Shown here in pieces: positions 47,381-60,451 of a stretch of 64,000 nucleotides of DNA. Numbering within the stretch: the stretch's first letter is position 1; every line of letters starts with the position of its first letter. The stretch spans positions 1,307,001 to 1,371,000 of the forward strand of contig NZ_CP075566.1 of NCBI RefSeq assembly GCF_018502625.1. Direction: 5' to 3'. A model generated the notes under the pieces. It made no database searches and had not been told where the DNA came from. It saw nothing but the letters and a program-made list of their open reading frames with translations. The position numbers and the translations under genes are program-made. The stretch is from Pseudomonas hormoni. Lineage in GTDB: Bacteria; Pseudomonadota; Gammaproteobacteria; Pseudomonadales; Pseudomonadaceae.

Positions 47381-48523
47381 ATGCTGATTGTTGCCGACGA
47401 AAATATTCCGCTGCTCGATGCCTTCTTCGAAGGTTTCGGCGAAATCCGCCGGTTGCCGGGACGTTCCATCGACCGCGCGGCCGTCGAGCAGGCCGATGTG
47501 TTGCTGGTGCGCTCGGTGACCAACGTCAATCGTTCGCTGCTCGAAGGCAGCAAGGTGCGATTTGTCGGCACCTGCACCATCGGCACCGATCACCTGGACC
47601 TCGATTACTTCCAGCAGGCCGGCATTACCTGGTCCAGCGCTCCCGGCTGCAATGCCCGTGGCGTGGTCGATTATGTGCTGGGCAGTTTGCTGACCCTCGC
47701 CGAAATTGAAGGCGCCGACCTCACCCGGCGCACTTACGGCGTGGTGGGGGCGGGTGAAGTGGGCGGTCGACTGGTCAAGGTTCTGCAAGGGCTGGGCTGG
47801 AACGTGCTGGTCTGCGACCCGCCACGGCAAGCCGCCGAAGGAGGGGATTTCGTCAGCCTCGAGCAGATCGTTGAGCAGTGCGACGTCATCAGTCTGCACA
47901 CACCGCTGAAGAAACACGGCGCCGGCACGACCTGGCATCTGTTCGACAAAAAACGTTTGAACCAGCTCAAACCCGGCGCTTGGCTGATCAACGCCAGCCG
48001 CGGCCCGGTGGTGGACAACGCCGCCCTGTGCGAGGTGCTACTGCAACGCGAAGACCTGCAAGCGGTGCTGGACGTCTGGGAAGGCGAGCCCGAAGTCGAC
48101 GTGGCACTGGCCGAACTCTGCGTGTTGGCGACCCCGCACATTGCCGGTTACAGCCTCGATGGCAGACAACGCGGGACGGAGCAAATCCATCAGGCGTATT
48201 GCAATTTTCTCGGGCAACCGGCGCGGGTCAGCCTGAGTGATTTGCTGCCGGCGCCCTGGTTGTCGCAAGTGACCTTGCACGCTGACAGCGATCCGGCCTG
48301 GGCGTTGGCGATGTTGTGCCGGGGCGTGTACGACCCGCGCCGGGACGACGCGGATTTTCGTCGCAGCCTTGTAGGCAGTGTCAGCGAACAGCGTGCGGCG
48401 TTTGATGTGCTGCGTAAGAACTATCCATCGCGGCGGGAAATTGATGGGTTGCAGGTGCGGATCGAGGGGAATTCGCCTGAGTTGCGGAAGATCGTGGCGG
48501 CGTTGGGGGCGTCGGCTGTCTGA
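47381..48523 (+). CDS. pdxB: 4-phosphoerythronate dehydrogenase
   Basis: Second step of DXP-independent-style pyridoxal phosphate synthesis, oxidising 4-phosphoerythronate. 380 residues from the ATG at 47381 ([20 protein letters not shown]) after AAAGGAG. It is a D-2-hydroxyacid dehydrogenase: NAD-binding [20 protein letters not shown]; catalytic Arg in [12 protein letters not shown]; Glu in [10 protein letters not shown]; His in [11 protein letters not shown]. The C-terminal dimerisation domain specific to PdxB extends past residue 280. Intact. Confidence 0.95.
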   Translation: MLIVADENIPLLDAFFEGFGEIRRLPGRSIDRAAVEQADVLLVRSVTNVNRSLLEGSKVRFVGTCTIGTDHLDLDYFQQAGITWSSAPGCNARGVVDYVLGSLLTLAEIEGADLTRRTYGVVGAGEVGGRLVKVLQGLGWNVLVCDPPRQAAEGGDFVSLEQIVEQCDVISLHTPLKKHGAGTTWHLFDKKRLNQLKPGAWLINASRGPVVDNAALCEVLLQREDLQAVLDVWEGEPEVDVALAELCVLATPHIAGYSLDGRQRGTEQIHQAYCNFLGQPARVSLSDLLPAPWLSQVTLHADSDPAWALAMLCRGVYDPRRDDADFRRSLVGSVSEQRAAFDVLRKNYPSRREIDGLQVRIEGNSPELRKIVAALGASAV

Positions 48524-48540
48524 AGACCGCGTTGGCTGCT

Positions 48541-48625
48541 TTCGCGGGCAAGCCTCGCTCCTACGGGGTTTGCGCCATTTTCGACATCGCGCTGATCTGT
48601 AGGAGCGAGGCTTGCCCGCGAATGG
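48541..48625. repeat. REPIN 13 (TAGGAGCGAGGCTTGCCCGCGA class)
   Basis: Arms TTCGCGGGCAAGCCTCGCTC and GAGCGAGGCTTGCCCGCGAA around a 45-bp spacer, the same class as REPIN 5. It lies after pdxB. Confidence 0.9.
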
Positions 48626-48654
48626 CCGCACCACAATTCTGGATCAGCACCCAC

Positions 48655-48680
48655 AAAAAACCCGGCCATCAGGGCCGGGT
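48655..48680 (-). terminator. Intrinsic terminator of the small conserved gene
   Basis: ACCCGGCC / GGCCGGGT stem. On the minus strand it is followed by TTTTTT, 20 bp after the stop of the 59-residue gene. Confidence 0.85.
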
Positions 48681-48699
48681 CAAGAAGACGGTGGCTATA

Positions 48700-48879
48700 T
48701 CAATCTTGTTTGGCAGGCTTGACCAATCGCTTCTCCAGTTCGCGGCAGGCGTCCTGGATCATGTCTTCAGTGATCGGTACTTCCTGGCCTTTTTCGTCAA
48801 TGATTGAGCAACCCAAAGATTGATCTGGCTGTGTGCGGATCACTGGAATCTTGTCATCGCTGCTGTGTTGCAAGGACAT
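48700..48879 (-). CDS. Small conserved hypothetical protein
   Basis: A 59-residue soluble protein of unknown function. The start at 48879 (MSLQHSSDDKIPVIRTQPDQ) is preferred over an ATG five codons upstream because AGGAGACAGGCC-type sequence precedes it. The middle holds one cysteine (SLGCSIIDEKGQEVPIT) and a C-terminal amphipathic helix (MIQDACRELEKRLVKPA). Similar small genes are annotated in other pseudomonads as PA1571-like (from memory). Its own terminator supports a real transcript. Confidence 0.8.
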   Translation of the reverse strand: MSLQHSSDDKIPVIRTQPDQSLGCSIIDEKGQEVPITEDMIQDACRELEKRLVKPAKQD

Positions 48880-49135
48880 GGCCTGTCTCCTCATCAGGTT
48901 GTGTGCTTACTGTAGAACCGCCAGGTGACCGGGCTGTGACAACTCCCTGCGATCTTCTCGGAGCGGCAATACCAGTCCACCAGAAATACCGCAACGTTGC
49001 CACCCGGACTTTAGACCAATAGCGACTAGGTGCTGGACTTTGCGGTCATAATTAACCTGACTCATTGTGATTTACAGAGTTCCCCCCCATTGAGCGGTAT
49101 AGCCGGCCCCTTAACTTGTGAACTGGAAACCCCCG

Positions 49136-50935
<1,800 letters not shown>

Positions 50936-50955
50936 CCGACCCAGTAGATCACCAT

Positions 50956-50991
50956 AAAAAAATGCCCGCATTTCTCAATGCGGGCATTTTT
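50956..50991. terminator. Bidirectional intrinsic terminator
   Basis: The stem ATGCCCGCAT / ATGCGGGCAT is flanked by A-run and T-run. It serves the ABC exporter (plus) and slt (minus). Confidence 0.9.
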
Positions 50992-51011
50992 GTCAGTGCC
51001 TCAATTTACAC

Positions 51012-52940
51012 TCATTGATCATCAAAATACCGCTCATGCCAGTCCACCAACGGCTGTGGCGAGTTGAGCTTCTGGCCGTAGATCACCGAGTACGACAATA
51101 CGTTCTGCACGTACTGGCGGGTTTCGTCGAACGGGATGCTTTCCACCCAGACGTCGAAGCTCAGATGATCCGCGCCGCGCAGCCACTGACGCACGCGACC
51201 CGGTCCGGCGTTATAGGCGGCCGACGCGAGGACTCGGTTGCCATTGAACTGACTGTGGACCTGGCTCAGGTAAGCGGCACCGAGCTGGATGTTTTTGTCC
51301 GGATCGAACACCTGCTGCGGCGAGGCCAGTGGAATGCTGAACTTGCGCGCGGTTTCCTTGGCGGTGCCGGGCATCAGTTGCATCAGGCCGCTGGCGCCGA
51401 CGCCAGAGCGGGCGTCGTCCATGAAGGCGCTTTCCTGACGGGTGATGGCGAACACCCAGCTCGAGTGCAGGCCACGGACCTTGGCTTCGCGGACCAGGGT
51501 TTCGCGGTGGGCCATCGGGAAGCGGATGTCGAGATCGTCCCAGTACTGTGCCTGGCTGATCGTGCGGATCGCCGGGAAGTACCATTTCAGGTCGTAGGCG
51601 AGTTTCGCCTGAGCAACCATTTCATCGCGGTTGAAGTGGCGGCTGACGTGATACCACTCGCGACGACCATCAACGATCTGCCCGCGTGCGTGGAATTCCA
51701 GGGCGCGACGTACGCCCGGCGTATTGCGCACCTTGTTGATCAAAGCCTGGCTAAGCACCAGCGGTTTGTTGTTGAGCGAATAGGGCAGCTGCGAGCGGTC
51801 GGCGGCGAGGAAGCCGTAGAAATCACGCTCACGGGCGAGGCCTTTGTAAAGCGTCTGTGCTTCCGGGTTCTGTGGCTGCGCCAGTTCCAGGCTGCGGGCC
51901 TGCCAGTAGCGCCAGCGGTTGGTGGTCGCCAGGTCCTGCGGCAGGCGGCGGGTCAGCTGATAGGCATCGTCCCAGCGGGCCAGGCGCAACAGCAGGCGCA
52001 AGCGCCACTCCGACACAGTGTTGTCGCGCAGTTCCGGGTCGTACTTGGTCATCACGTCGAGCGCCCGGCTATCAAAGCGGCGAGCGAGGGTAAGGCCGAT
52101 TTCCCGGGCGATCGCGACTTTTTCGTCACGGGAGAAGTGCATGCTGCTGGCATAACCGTCGAGCAACTCCATCGCCTTGTCCGGGTCTTGCTTGGCCAGG
52201 CGGCGCAAACCGAGGCTGACGATGTCAGACATCGGCTCATCGGCCGGGGTGAAGCGCGACGGCTGATTGAGCAGTTCAGGTTTCTGCGCCACATCCACCA
52301 GCAAGCGACCGCGCGGGGCGAGGGTGGTCAGGCCGTTGACCAGGCTGTTGGCCAGCGGATAGTTGCGCGACTGGGCGGCGAGCTTCGCGCGCTCCCAGCG
52401 TTTCTGTTCGGTCAGTTGGCCTTCCGCCGCCCAGGCGCCAAACAAGCCGTCGCACGCGGCGGGCAGGGATTTACCGGTCAGCCAGAGTTTGTTCGCGTTG
52501 GCGTAGCCTTCGGATTTCTGGTTGTGCCCGATCTGGTACTGCGCGTTCAGGCAGTCCAGTTCGGTGAAATTCAGCTTGGGGTCGTAGTACTTGACGAAGG
52601 TCGCCCAGTCGCCACGCTCGGCCAGCCAGCGCAACCAGCGCAATTTCATCCAGTTGGCTTGCGGCAGGTCACCGTGCTCGGCGAGAAATTTTTCGATCTC
52701 GGCGTTGCTCGCGGTTTTCAGGCGCGCGGTCAGTTCGTCGTAGGCCAGGTACGGCTCCAGCGGGTAGTCGCTGAGTGCCTGGCTGTAACGAAAATAAGGA
52801 CCGGTATCGCCCTTGGCCAAGGCGCGCTTGGCTTCATCGTAATATTGTCGCTGGGTGGACAAGTCCACCGCCTGGGCGGTTTGAACGGCAGTGGCAGAAA
52901 GAAGAAAACAGGATAAAAGACTGAAAAGGCGACTGCGCAT
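51012..52940 (-). CDS. slt: Soluble lytic murein transglycosylase (Slt70 type)
   Basis: A periplasmic enzyme cutting peptidoglycan with formation of 1,6-anhydro ends. The start at 52940 gives 642 residues with a clear signal peptide (MRSRLFSLLSCFLLSATAVQ, cut after TAQA). A long alpha-helical U-shaped superhelix fills about 25-450. The C-terminal lysozyme-like domain has the catalytic glutamate in TRQESAFMDDARSGVGASGL, followed by MQLMPGTAKETARKF and AYNAGPGRVRQWL. Intact. It is divergent from uup. Confidence 0.95.
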   Translation of the reverse strand: MRSRLFSLLSCFLLSATAVQTAQAVDLSTQRQYYDEAKRALAKGDTGPYFRYSQALSDYPLEPYLAYDELTARLKTASNAEIEKFLAEHGDLPQANWMKLRWLRWLAERGDWATFVKYYDPKLNFTELDCLNAQYQIGHNQKSEGYANANKLWLTGKSLPAACDGLFGAWAAEGQLTEQKRWERAKLAAQSRNYPLANSLVNGLTTLAPRGRLLVDVAQKPELLNQPSRFTPADEPMSDIVSLGLRRLAKQDPDKAMELLDGYASSMHFSRDEKVAIAREIGLTLARRFDSRALDVMTKYDPELRDNTVSEWRLRLLLRLARWDDAYQLTRRLPQDLATTNRWRYWQARSLELAQPQNPEAQTLYKGLARERDFYGFLAADRSQLPYSLNNKPLVLSQALINKVRNTPGVRRALEFHARGQIVDGRREWYHVSRHFNRDEMVAQAKLAYDLKWYFPAIRTISQAQYWDDLDIRFPMAHRETLVREAKVRGLHSSWVFAITRQESAFMDDARSGVGASGLMQLMPGTAKETARKFSIPLASPQQVFDPDKNIQLGAAYLSQVHSQFNGNRVLASAAYNAGPGRVRQWLRGADHLSFDVWVESIPFDETRQYVQNVLSYSVIYGQKLNSPQPLVDWHERYFDDQ

Positions 52941-53153
52941 GAGACGTCCGGGCAGAGAAATCATGACAAGTGCAGGCTTGAGCCGCACTGAATAATCTGT
53001 AGCTTAGCCTTTTGCCAGCAGCGGGCGAAAGCTTTGCGGGCCTGTCAGCATCAGTTCGCAACATTTGTCATGCAGAGTGCCGTGAAGGTGAAATTGCCGG
53101 CCTTCTGAAGCCTCAAGTCAGGTAGAATGCGCGCCCGGTTTTTGGAGAAGCTC

Positions 53154-55073
53154 ATGACCCTGCTCAAATTCAGCGATGTGTCCCTTGCTTTCGGCGCTAT
53201 GCCGTTGTTGGACAAGGTGTCCTGGCAGATCGCCCGTGGTGAGCGGGTGTGCATCATCGGCCGCAACGGCACTGGCAAGTCCAGCATGATGAAGCTCGTC
53301 AAGGGCGACCAGAAGCCCGACGAAGGCTCCGTTTGGCGTGCACCCGGCCTCAAGATTGGCGAATTGCCGCAAGAATTGCCGGTAGCCGACGAGCGGACCG
53401 TGTTCGACGTGGTGGCTGAAGGCCTGGACGGTGTCGGCGAGCTGCTCGCGCAGTATCACCACCTGAGCCAGAACATCGTCACCGACGCCGATCTGGACAA
53501 ACTGATGCACGTCCAGCACGACCTCGAAGCCCGTGACGGCTGGCGTTTGCAGCAACTGGTCGACAGCACGTTGAGCCGTCTGCAGTTGCCGGCCGACAAG
53601 ACCCTCGCCGAATTGTCCGGCGGCTGGCGTCGCCGCGTCCTGCTGGCGCAGGCGCTGGTTTCCGAACCGGATCTGCTGCTGCTCGACGAACCGACCAACC
53701 ACCTGGACATCGGTGCCATTGCCTGGCTCGAAGAAGCGCTGAAGGACTTCCAGGGCGCCGTGCTGTTCATCACGCACGACCGTTCCTTCCTGCAGAACCT
53801 CGCGACCCGCATCCTCGAACTGGATCGCGGCGGCCTGATCGACTGGAACGGCGACTACGCCAGTTTCCTTGTGCACAAAGAAGCCTCGCTGGCCGCTGAA
53901 GAAACCGCCAACGCGCTGTTCGACAAAAAACTGGCCCAGGAAGAAGTCTGGATTCGTCAGGGCATCAAGGCCCGTCGCACCCGTAACGAAGGCCGCGTCC
54001 GTGCACTGAAAGCGTTGCGCGTCGAGCGCAGCGAGCGTCGTGAGCGCACCGGCAAGGCCAACATTCAGCTGGACACCGCTGACAAGTCCGGCAAGCAGGT
54101 GATGGTCCTCGAGAACGTGAGTTTTGCTCACCCGGGCGGCCCGTTCCTGATCAAGGATTTCTCGATGGTCCTGACGCGCGGCGACCGTATCGGTCTGCTC
54201 GGCGCCAACGGTACCGGCAAGACCACGCTGCTGAAACTGATGCTCAGCGGCCTGCAGCCGACCAGCGGCAAAGTGGAAGAGGGCACGCGCATCGACGTGG
54301 CTTACTTCGACCAGTTGCGCCATCAGCTGGACCTGGAAAAGACCGTGATCGACAACGTGGCCGAAGGTCGCGACTTCATCGACATCGATGGTCAGAGCCG
54401 TCACGTGCTGAGCTACCTCGGCGACTTCCTGTTCAGCCCGCAGCGAGCCCGCACGCCGGTCAAGGCGCTGTCGGGTGGTGAACGTGCGCGTCTGTTGCTG
54501 GCGAAACTGTTCAGCAAACCAGCCAACCTGCTGGTCCTCGACGAACCAACCAACGACCTCGACGTGGAAACACTCGAGCTGCTGGAAGAGGTCTTGCTGA
54601 CCTTCAACGGCACCGTGCTGATGGTCAGCCACGACCGGGCATTCCTCGACAACGTGGTCACCAGCACCCTGGTCTTCGAAGGTGAAGGCAAGGTTCGCGA
54701 ATACGTCGGTGGTTACCAGGACTGGCTGCGTCAGGGCGGCTCGCCGCGCCTGCTGGGCGTGACCGAGAGCAAGTCCGGCAAGGCCGACTTGAACTCTGCC
54801 GTCGTTACGGCTGAGGCTGCACCCGTTACGGCGCCAGTTGAAGCGCCAGTGGCGAAGAAAAAACTCAGCTACAAATTGCAGCGTGAGCTGGAAATGTTGC
54901 CGGGGCAGATCGAAGCCATGGAACAGCAGATCGCAGTCGTGGAGGCCCAGATGGCCGATGCCGGCTTCTATCAGCGTCCTGCTGCCGAGACGGCTGCGGT
55001 GATCGCTCAGTTGGAGCAGTTGCAGGCTGAACTCGACGTGATGGTCGAGCGTTGGGCCGAGCTGGATGCCTGA
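53154..55073 (+). CDS. uup: ABC-F family ATPase, Uup-like
   Basis: A soluble twin-ATPase protein (639 residues, no membrane segments) of the ABC-F group, which acts on ribosomes or in DNA transactions. The ATG at 53154 follows TTGGAGAAG. First cassette: GRNGTGKSS, LSGGWRRRVLLAQALV and LLLDEPTNHLD. The linker helix carries QGIKARRTRNEGRVRALKAL. Second cassette: GANGTGKTT, LSGGERARLLLAKLF and LVLDEPTNDLD. The C-terminal coiled coil (KLQRELEMLPGQIEAMEQQI) is the Uup-type DNA-binding tail. All ATP motifs are intact. Confidence 0.93.
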   Translation: MTLLKFSDVSLAFGAMPLLDKVSWQIARGERVCIIGRNGTGKSSMMKLVKGDQKPDEGSVWRAPGLKIGELPQELPVADERTVFDVVAEGLDGVGELLAQYHHLSQNIVTDADLDKLMHVQHDLEARDGWRLQQLVDSTLSRLQLPADKTLAELSGGWRRRVLLAQALVSEPDLLLLDEPTNHLDIGAIAWLEEALKDFQGAVLFITHDRSFLQNLATRILELDRGGLIDWNGDYASFLVHKEASLAAEETANALFDKKLAQEEVWIRQGIKARRTRNEGRVRALKALRVERSERRERTGKANIQLDTADKSGKQVMVLENVSFAHPGGPFLIKDFSMVLTRGDRIGLLGANGTGKTTLLKLMLSGLQPTSGKVEEGTRIDVAYFDQLRHQLDLEKTVIDNVAEGRDFIDIDGQSRHVLSYLGDFLFSPQRARTPVKALSGGERARLLLAKLFSKPANLLVLDEPTNDLDVETLELLEEVLLTFNGTVLMVSHDRAFLDNVVTSTLVFEGEGKVREYVGGYQDWLRQGGSPRLLGVTESKSGKADLNSAVVTAEAAPVTAPVEAPVAKKKLSYKLQRELEMLPGQIEAMEQQIAVVEAQMADAGFYQRPAAETAAVIAQLEQLQAELDVMVERWAELDA

Positions 55074-55086
55074 TTGATCCTGCACT

Positions 55087-55124
55087 AAAAAAGCCCGGCG
55101 CTCAGTGATGAGCGCCGGGCTTTT
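55087..55124. terminator. Intrinsic terminator after uup
   Basis: AGCCCGGCGCT / AGCGCCGGGCT stem with A-run before and TTTT after. Confidence 0.88.
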
Positions 55125-55154
55125 CGTATGGAGAGCTGAAGGTTGTTGCAGTCC

Positions 55155-55247
55155 AATGTGGGAGCGAGCCTGCTCGCGATGGCGGCCTTACAGTCACATT
55201 GATATCGACTGACAAGGCCTCATCGCGAGCAGGCTCGCTCCCACATT
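55155..55247. repeat. REPIN 14 (GGGAGCGAGCCTGCTCGCGA class)
   Basis: Arms AATGTGGGAGCGAGCCTGCT and AGCAGGCTCGCTCCCACATT around a 40-bp spacer, between convergent uup and the stress protein. Confidence 0.9.
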
Positions 55248-55259
55248 GGGGCGGTATTG

Positions 55260-55700
55260 TCAGCTTTTGTTTTGAAGGCGCACTGCAAGCACATCGCAAG
55301 GCGCACCGTGCAGCACGTCGTTGGCAGTGGAGCCCAGCAATAGCGCCAGACCGTGCCGGCCATGACTACCTACCACGATCAGGTCACAGGTTTGTTCCTT
55401 GGCCAGGTGATGAATCTCCTGGCGCGGCTGGCCGTAGGTCAGGTGGCTGTATTCCTTGGAGAGTTCCGGATATTTCACGATCAATCGCTCCAGTCGCTCC
55501 TTGGCCTGATCGAACTGCTGTTGTTGCAGTTGTGACAGGTCCATCGGCACGTCGCCGCCGAAGGCCATGGCCATGGGCTCGACAATGTGCACCAGGGACA
55601 ACTTCGCGCCATTGCTCACTGACAGTTCGCGAGCACGGTGGATGACAGGGTCGCACTCTTCGGTCAGGTCTACAGCGACCAGAATGTGGTTGTAGGGCAT
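55260..55700 (-). CDS. Universal stress protein (UspA family)
   Basis: A 146-residue single Usp domain. The ATG at 55700 follows AGGAGGAGCACC. It opens MPYNHILVAVDLTEECDPVI and has the ATP-binding loop GSHGRHGLALLLGSTANDVL near its end. The extended middle (VDLSQLQQQQFDQAKERLER-like helix) fits UspA/C types. The exact role is unknown; stress survival or dormancy is usual. In P. aeruginosa a usp gene is found at the same place between uup and fadB (from memory). Confidence 0.93.
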   Translation of the reverse strand: MPYNHILVAVDLTEECDPVIHRARELSVSNGAKLSLVHIVEPMAMAFGGDVPMDLSQLQQQQFDQAKERLERLIVKYPELSKEYSHLTYGQPRQEIHHLAKEQTCDLIVVGSHGRHGLALLLGSTANDVLHGAPCDVLAVRLQNKS

Positions 55701-55803
55701 GAGGTGCTCCTCCTGAGGATGCAATATTGGTAAGTATGGCTGGTTTCAAGCGCATTGTTTTCAAAGTGACTCAAAGCGCTCATCAAGAATCGGGAGTACA
55801 GAT

Positions 55804-56241
55804 ATGACGGTCTGGATAGTGGTGTCAATCCTGTTGGTGGTGCTGAGCCCGCTGGCATGGCTGCGACCGTCCCGTGGTCAGAGCGGGCGCATGGCCCTGC
55901 GCATGGAGGCACGGCGCATCGGGCTGGCCATGCAACTGGCGCCTCAGGAGTGGCCGCACTGGCTCAGCCAGGAGCCACCGAGCCCCTGCGCGCAGTACCA
56001 TCGACCGCGTCGCGGCAATCAGCCGGCGTGCTGGAGTTATTGGCAGAAGTCGCCGGGTGTGTGGGTGAATCAGTGGCAGGAGGTCTGCGAGGATCAAACG
56101 CTGCTCAATCATTTCGAAAAATTGCCAGCCAACGTCTACAAGGTCGAAGCGGACAAGCAGATGATCACGTTGTATTGGGGCGAGAAGGGCGAAGCGACGG
56201 TTTTGCAACAAATCGATGCCACCCTCAAAGCATTGGCCTGA
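55804..56241 (+). CDS. Membrane-anchored conserved hypothetical protein
   Basis: A 145-residue protein with one N-terminal membrane helix (MTVWIVVSILLVVLSPLAWL) followed by a basic stretch, so the rest is probably cytoplasmic. The soluble part is rich in Trp and Gln, with WPHWLSQEPPSPCAQYHRPR, CWSYWQKSPGVWVNQWQEVC and a final beta/helix pair. Three cysteines occur. A homologous gene stands before fadB in P. aeruginosa (from memory). I do not recognise a domain. It is divergent from the stress protein, about 100 bp away. Confidence 0.82.
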   Translation: MTVWIVVSILLVVLSPLAWLRPSRGQSGRMALRMEARRIGLAMQLAPQEWPHWLSQEPPSPCAQYHRPRRGNQPACWSYWQKSPGVWVNQWQEVCEDQTLLNHFEKLPANVYKVEADKQMITLYWGEKGEATVLQQIDATLKALA

Positions 56242-56762
56242 AACCTATCCCACGTGTCACATCATCAGGCAATAAAAAGCCCGACATTCATCATCGGGCT
56301 GGAGTTGGCCAGGCAGGCCGGTAATTCGCTGTGGGCCGATCTTACGCCGGGCATTCGCCGACGCGTTCAAATTTTTTTCCTCATTCTTCCGCCCAGCGTA
56401 GCCCGTTAAACAAAGGCTGCCGCGAATTAGGGCGACTTTTCTAACTATTGATTCTATGAATGGCCCCACATGCATCCGTGTGTTGCAGGTACTCGTGGTA
56501 CGGAAATGACCGGAAAGTCGCGTTTCAACCCGTATTTTGGGCGATTGACAATTGCCGGAAATTCCGTGAAGGTGGCGTACCCAAATCAAACGGGCGTATG
56601 AATCGGGCGTTTGCATTGCAGACCGCTCCTACAGAATCCCGACTATCGCGTTGGCGGGTGTGCCGGGTGGATTGGCGTAGCATCGACGATAAACGTCCCT
56701 GCCGAGCCATTCGCCTGCGTCCGACGTGTACTGTTCAGCTTCCATATCGTGGAGATCAGTTG
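56242..56762. other. 521-bp gap upstream of fadB
   Basis: No protein gene is supported. It holds a minus-strand intrinsic terminator near 56270-56300, an A/T-rich tract near 56368-56385, and the fadB promoter region. CAAACG (56587-56592) and CGTTTG (56608-56613) form a spaced inverted repeat. The terminator has no minus-strand gene in front of it, so a small RNA is possible. Confidence 0.45.
56270..56300 (-). terminator. Orphan minus-strand intrinsic terminator
   Basis: On the minus strand AGCCCGA pairs with TCGGGCT and is followed by TTTTATTG. On the plus strand the stem is followed by GGAGTTGG, so it cannot serve the upstream hypothetical gene. No minus-strand gene lies to its right. Confidence 0.7.
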
Positions 56763-58910
56763 ATGATTTACGAAGGTAAAGCCATCACGGTTAAGGCTCT
56801 TGAAAGTGGCATCGTCGAATTGAAATTCGACCTCAAGGGTGAGTCCGTCAACAAGTTCAACCGTCTAACCCTGAACGAACTGCGTCAGGCCGTAGACACC
56901 ATCAAGGCAGATGCTTCGATCAAGGGTGTGATCGTCAGCAGCGGCAAGGACGTGTTCATCGTCGGCGCCGACATCACCGAATTCGTCGAGAACTTCAAGC
57001 TGCCGGATGCAGAGCTTGTTGCAGGCAACCTCGAAGCCAACAGGATTTTCAGCGATTTCGAAGACCTCAACGTCCCGACTGTCGCCGCGATCAACGGCAT
57101 CGCTCTGGGTGGCGGTCTGGAAATGTGCCTGGCGGCGGACTACCGCGTCATGTCCGCTACCGCGAAAATCGGCCTGCCGGAAGTCAAACTGGGCATCTAC
57201 CCGGGCTTCGGCGGTACCGTGCGCCTGCCGCGCCTCATCGGTGCCGACAACGCCATCGAGTGGATTGCCGCGGGTAAGGAAAACCGTGCTGAAGACGCGC
57301 TGAAAGTCGGCGCTGTCGATGCAGTGGTTGCTCCCGAGAAGCTGGCAGAAGCGGCACTGAACCTGATCAAAGGCGCCATCTCCGGCGAATTCGATTACAA
57401 AGCCAAGCGTCAGCCAAAGCTGGAAAAACTCAAGCTCAACGCCATCGAACAGATGATGTCGTTCGAAACCGCCAAAGGTTTCGTGGCTGGTCAAGCGGGT
57501 CCGAACTACCCGGCACCGGTCGAAGCGATCAAGACCATCCAGAAAGCCGCGAACTTCGGTCGCGACAAAGCGCTGGAAGTCGAAGCCGCCGGTTTCGTCA
57601 AACTGGCCAAGACCTCTGCCGCGCAGAGCTTGATCGGTCTGTTCCTGAACGATCAGGAACTGAAGAAAAAGGCCAAGGCCTACGACGAAATCGCCAAGGA
57701 CGTGAAGCAGGCTGCCGTATTGGGCGCCGGCATCATGGGTGGCGGTATCGCTTATCAGTCGGCTTCCAAAGGTACGCCGATCCTGATGAAGGACATCAAC
57801 GAGCACGGCATCGAGCAAGGCCTGGCTGAAGCCGCCAAGCTGCTGGTGAGCCGCGTTGATAAAGGTCGCATGACGGCGGCGAAAATGGCTGAAGTGCTCA
57901 ACGGCATTCGTCCAACCCTGTCCTACGGCGACTTCGGTCACGTGGATCTGGTGGTCGAAGCGGTCGTCGAGAACCCGAAGGTCAAGCAAGCCGTTCTGGC
58001 CGAAGTCGAAGACAAGGTCAAAGAGGACACCATCCTCGCGTCCAACACCTCGACCATTTCCATCACCTTGCTGGCCAAGGCCCTCAAGCGTCCGGAAAAC
58101 TTCGTCGGCATGCACTTCTTCAACCCGGTGCACATGATGCCGCTGGTGGAAGTGATTCGTGGCGAGAAGTCCAGCGAGCTGGCCGTTGCCACCACCGTGG
58201 CCTACGCCAAGAAAATGGGCAAGAACCCGATCGTCGTCAACGACTGCCCGGGCTTCCTGGTCAACCGCGTGCTGTTCCCGTACTTCGGCGGTTTCGCCAA
58301 GCTGGTCAGCGCCGGTGTGGACTTCGTCCGTATCGACAAAGTCATGGAAAAATTCGGCTGGCCAATGGGCCCGGCGTACCTGATGGACGTGGTCGGCATC
58401 GACACTGGCCACCACGGTCGTGACGTGATGGCTGAAGGCTTCCCGGACCGCATGAAAGACGACCGTCGTTCGGCTGTCGACGTGCTTTACGAGGCCAAGC
58501 GCCTGGGCCAGAAGAATGGCAAGGGCTTCTACGCCTACGAGACCGACAAGAAGGGCAAGCAGAAGAAAGTCGCCGATCCGTCGGTGCTGGAAGTGCTCAA
58601 GCCAATCGTTTTCGAACAGCGCGAAGTCACTGACGAAGACATCATCAACTGGATGATGATCCCGCTGTGCCTGGAAACCGTGCGTTGCCTGGAAGACGGC
58701 ATCGTCGAAACCGCTGCCGAAGCCGACATGGGTCTGGTCTACGGCATTGGTTTCCCTCCATTCCGTGGCGGTGCGCTGCGTTACATCGATTCGATCGGTG
58801 TGGCAGAGTTCGTTGCCCTGGCTGACCAGTACGCTGATTTGGGCGCGCTGTACCACCCGACCGCGAAGCTGCGCGAAATGGCCAAAAACGGCCAGAGCTT
58901 CTTCGGTTAA
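56763..58910 (+). CDS. fadB: Fatty acid oxidation complex, alpha subunit
   Basis: Multifunctional beta-oxidation enzyme: enoyl-CoA hydratase, isomerase and 3-hydroxyacyl-CoA dehydrogenase. 715 residues from the ATG at 56763 ([20 protein letters not shown]) after GGAGATCAG. The crotonase domain (1-190) has [18 protein letters not shown] and [20 protein letters not shown]. The dehydrogenase part (from about 310) has [31 protein letters not shown] and the His of [19 protein letters not shown]. The C-terminal domain ends [13 protein letters not shown]. It pairs with fadA 29 bp downstream. Confidence 0.97.
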   Translation: MIYEGKAITVKALESGIVELKFDLKGESVNKFNRLTLNELRQAVDTIKADASIKGVIVSSGKDVFIVGADITEFVENFKLPDAELVAGNLEANRIFSDFEDLNVPTVAAINGIALGGGLEMCLAADYRVMSATAKIGLPEVKLGIYPGFGGTVRLPRLIGADNAIEWIAAGKENRAEDALKVGAVDAVVAPEKLAEAALNLIKGAISGEFDYKAKRQPKLEKLKLNAIEQMMSFETAKGFVAGQAGPNYPAPVEAIKTIQKAANFGRDKALEVEAAGFVKLAKTSAAQSLIGLFLNDQELKKKAKAYDEIAKDVKQAAVLGAGIMGGGIAYQSASKGTPILMKDINEHGIEQGLAEAAKLLVSRVDKGRMTAAKMAEVLNGIRPTLSYGDFGHVDLVVEAVVENPKVKQAVLAEVEDKVKEDTILASNTSTISITLLAKALKRPENFVGMHFFNPVHMMPLVEVIRGEKSSELAVATTVAYAKKMGKNPIVVNDCPGFLVNRVLFPYFGGFAKLVSAGVDFVRIDKVMEKFGWPMGPAYLMDVVGIDTGHHGRDVMAEGFPDRMKDDRRSAVDVLYEAKRLGQKNGKGFYAYETDKKGKQKKVADPSVLEVLKPIVFEQREVTDEDIINWMMIPLCLETVRCLEDGIVETAAEADMGLVYGIGFPPFRGGALRYIDSIGVAEFVALADQYADLGALYHPTAKLREMAKNGQSFFG

Positions 58911-58924
58911 GCGCCCCCAACTAG

Positions 58925-60115
<1,191 letters not shown>

Positions 60116-60132
60116 GCGTTTCGTTGATGGAA

Positions 60133-60157
60133 GCCGGGGCCAAGTGCCCCGGTTTTT
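60133..60157 (+). terminator. Intrinsic terminator after fadA
   Basis: CCGGGGC / GCCCCGG stem followed by TTTTTGTTTTT. Confidence 0.88.
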
Positions 60158-60214
60158 GTTTTTCCGGATTTATTTTTGTTTTTATTTTGAAAAGATTTGA
60201 GTGAGGGCCAAACC

Positions 60215-60451
60215 ATGCCGATACAACCTGGGCTCTACCAACATTACAAAGGTCCGCAGTACCGCGTTTTCAGTATTGCGCGGCATTCGGAAACCGAAGA
60301 AGAAGTGGTCTTCTACCAAGCCCTGTATGGCGATTACGGCTTTTGGGTGCGTCCCTTGAGCATGTTCCTGGAGTCGGTCGAGGTTGACGGCGAACAGGTG
60401 CCACGCTTTGCTTTGGTGCAGTCCGAACCGAGCCTTTTTTCGAAGCCATAA
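60215..60451 (+). CDS. DUF1653 family protein
   Basis: A small 78-residue protein starting MPIQPGLYQHYKGPQYRVFS; the in-frame TTG at 60197 is less likely. The pattern GLYQHYKGPQYRV, HSETEEEVVFYQALYG and FWVRPLSMFLE is that of DUF1653, a widespread domain of unknown role, thought from its fold to be SH3-like. It lies between fadA and topA, as in P. aeruginosa (from memory). No signal or membrane segment. Confidence 0.9.
   Translation: MPIQPGLYQHYKGPQYRVFSIARHSETEEEVVFYQALYGDYGFWVRPLSMFLESVEVDGEQVPRFALVQSEPSLFSKP

Noticed and set aside
56587..56613. PsrA-type fatty-acid operator before fadB
   Set aside because: CAAACG and CGTTTG are 15 bp apart, too far for the known PsrA consensus (2-4 bp), so this was not listed as an operator.
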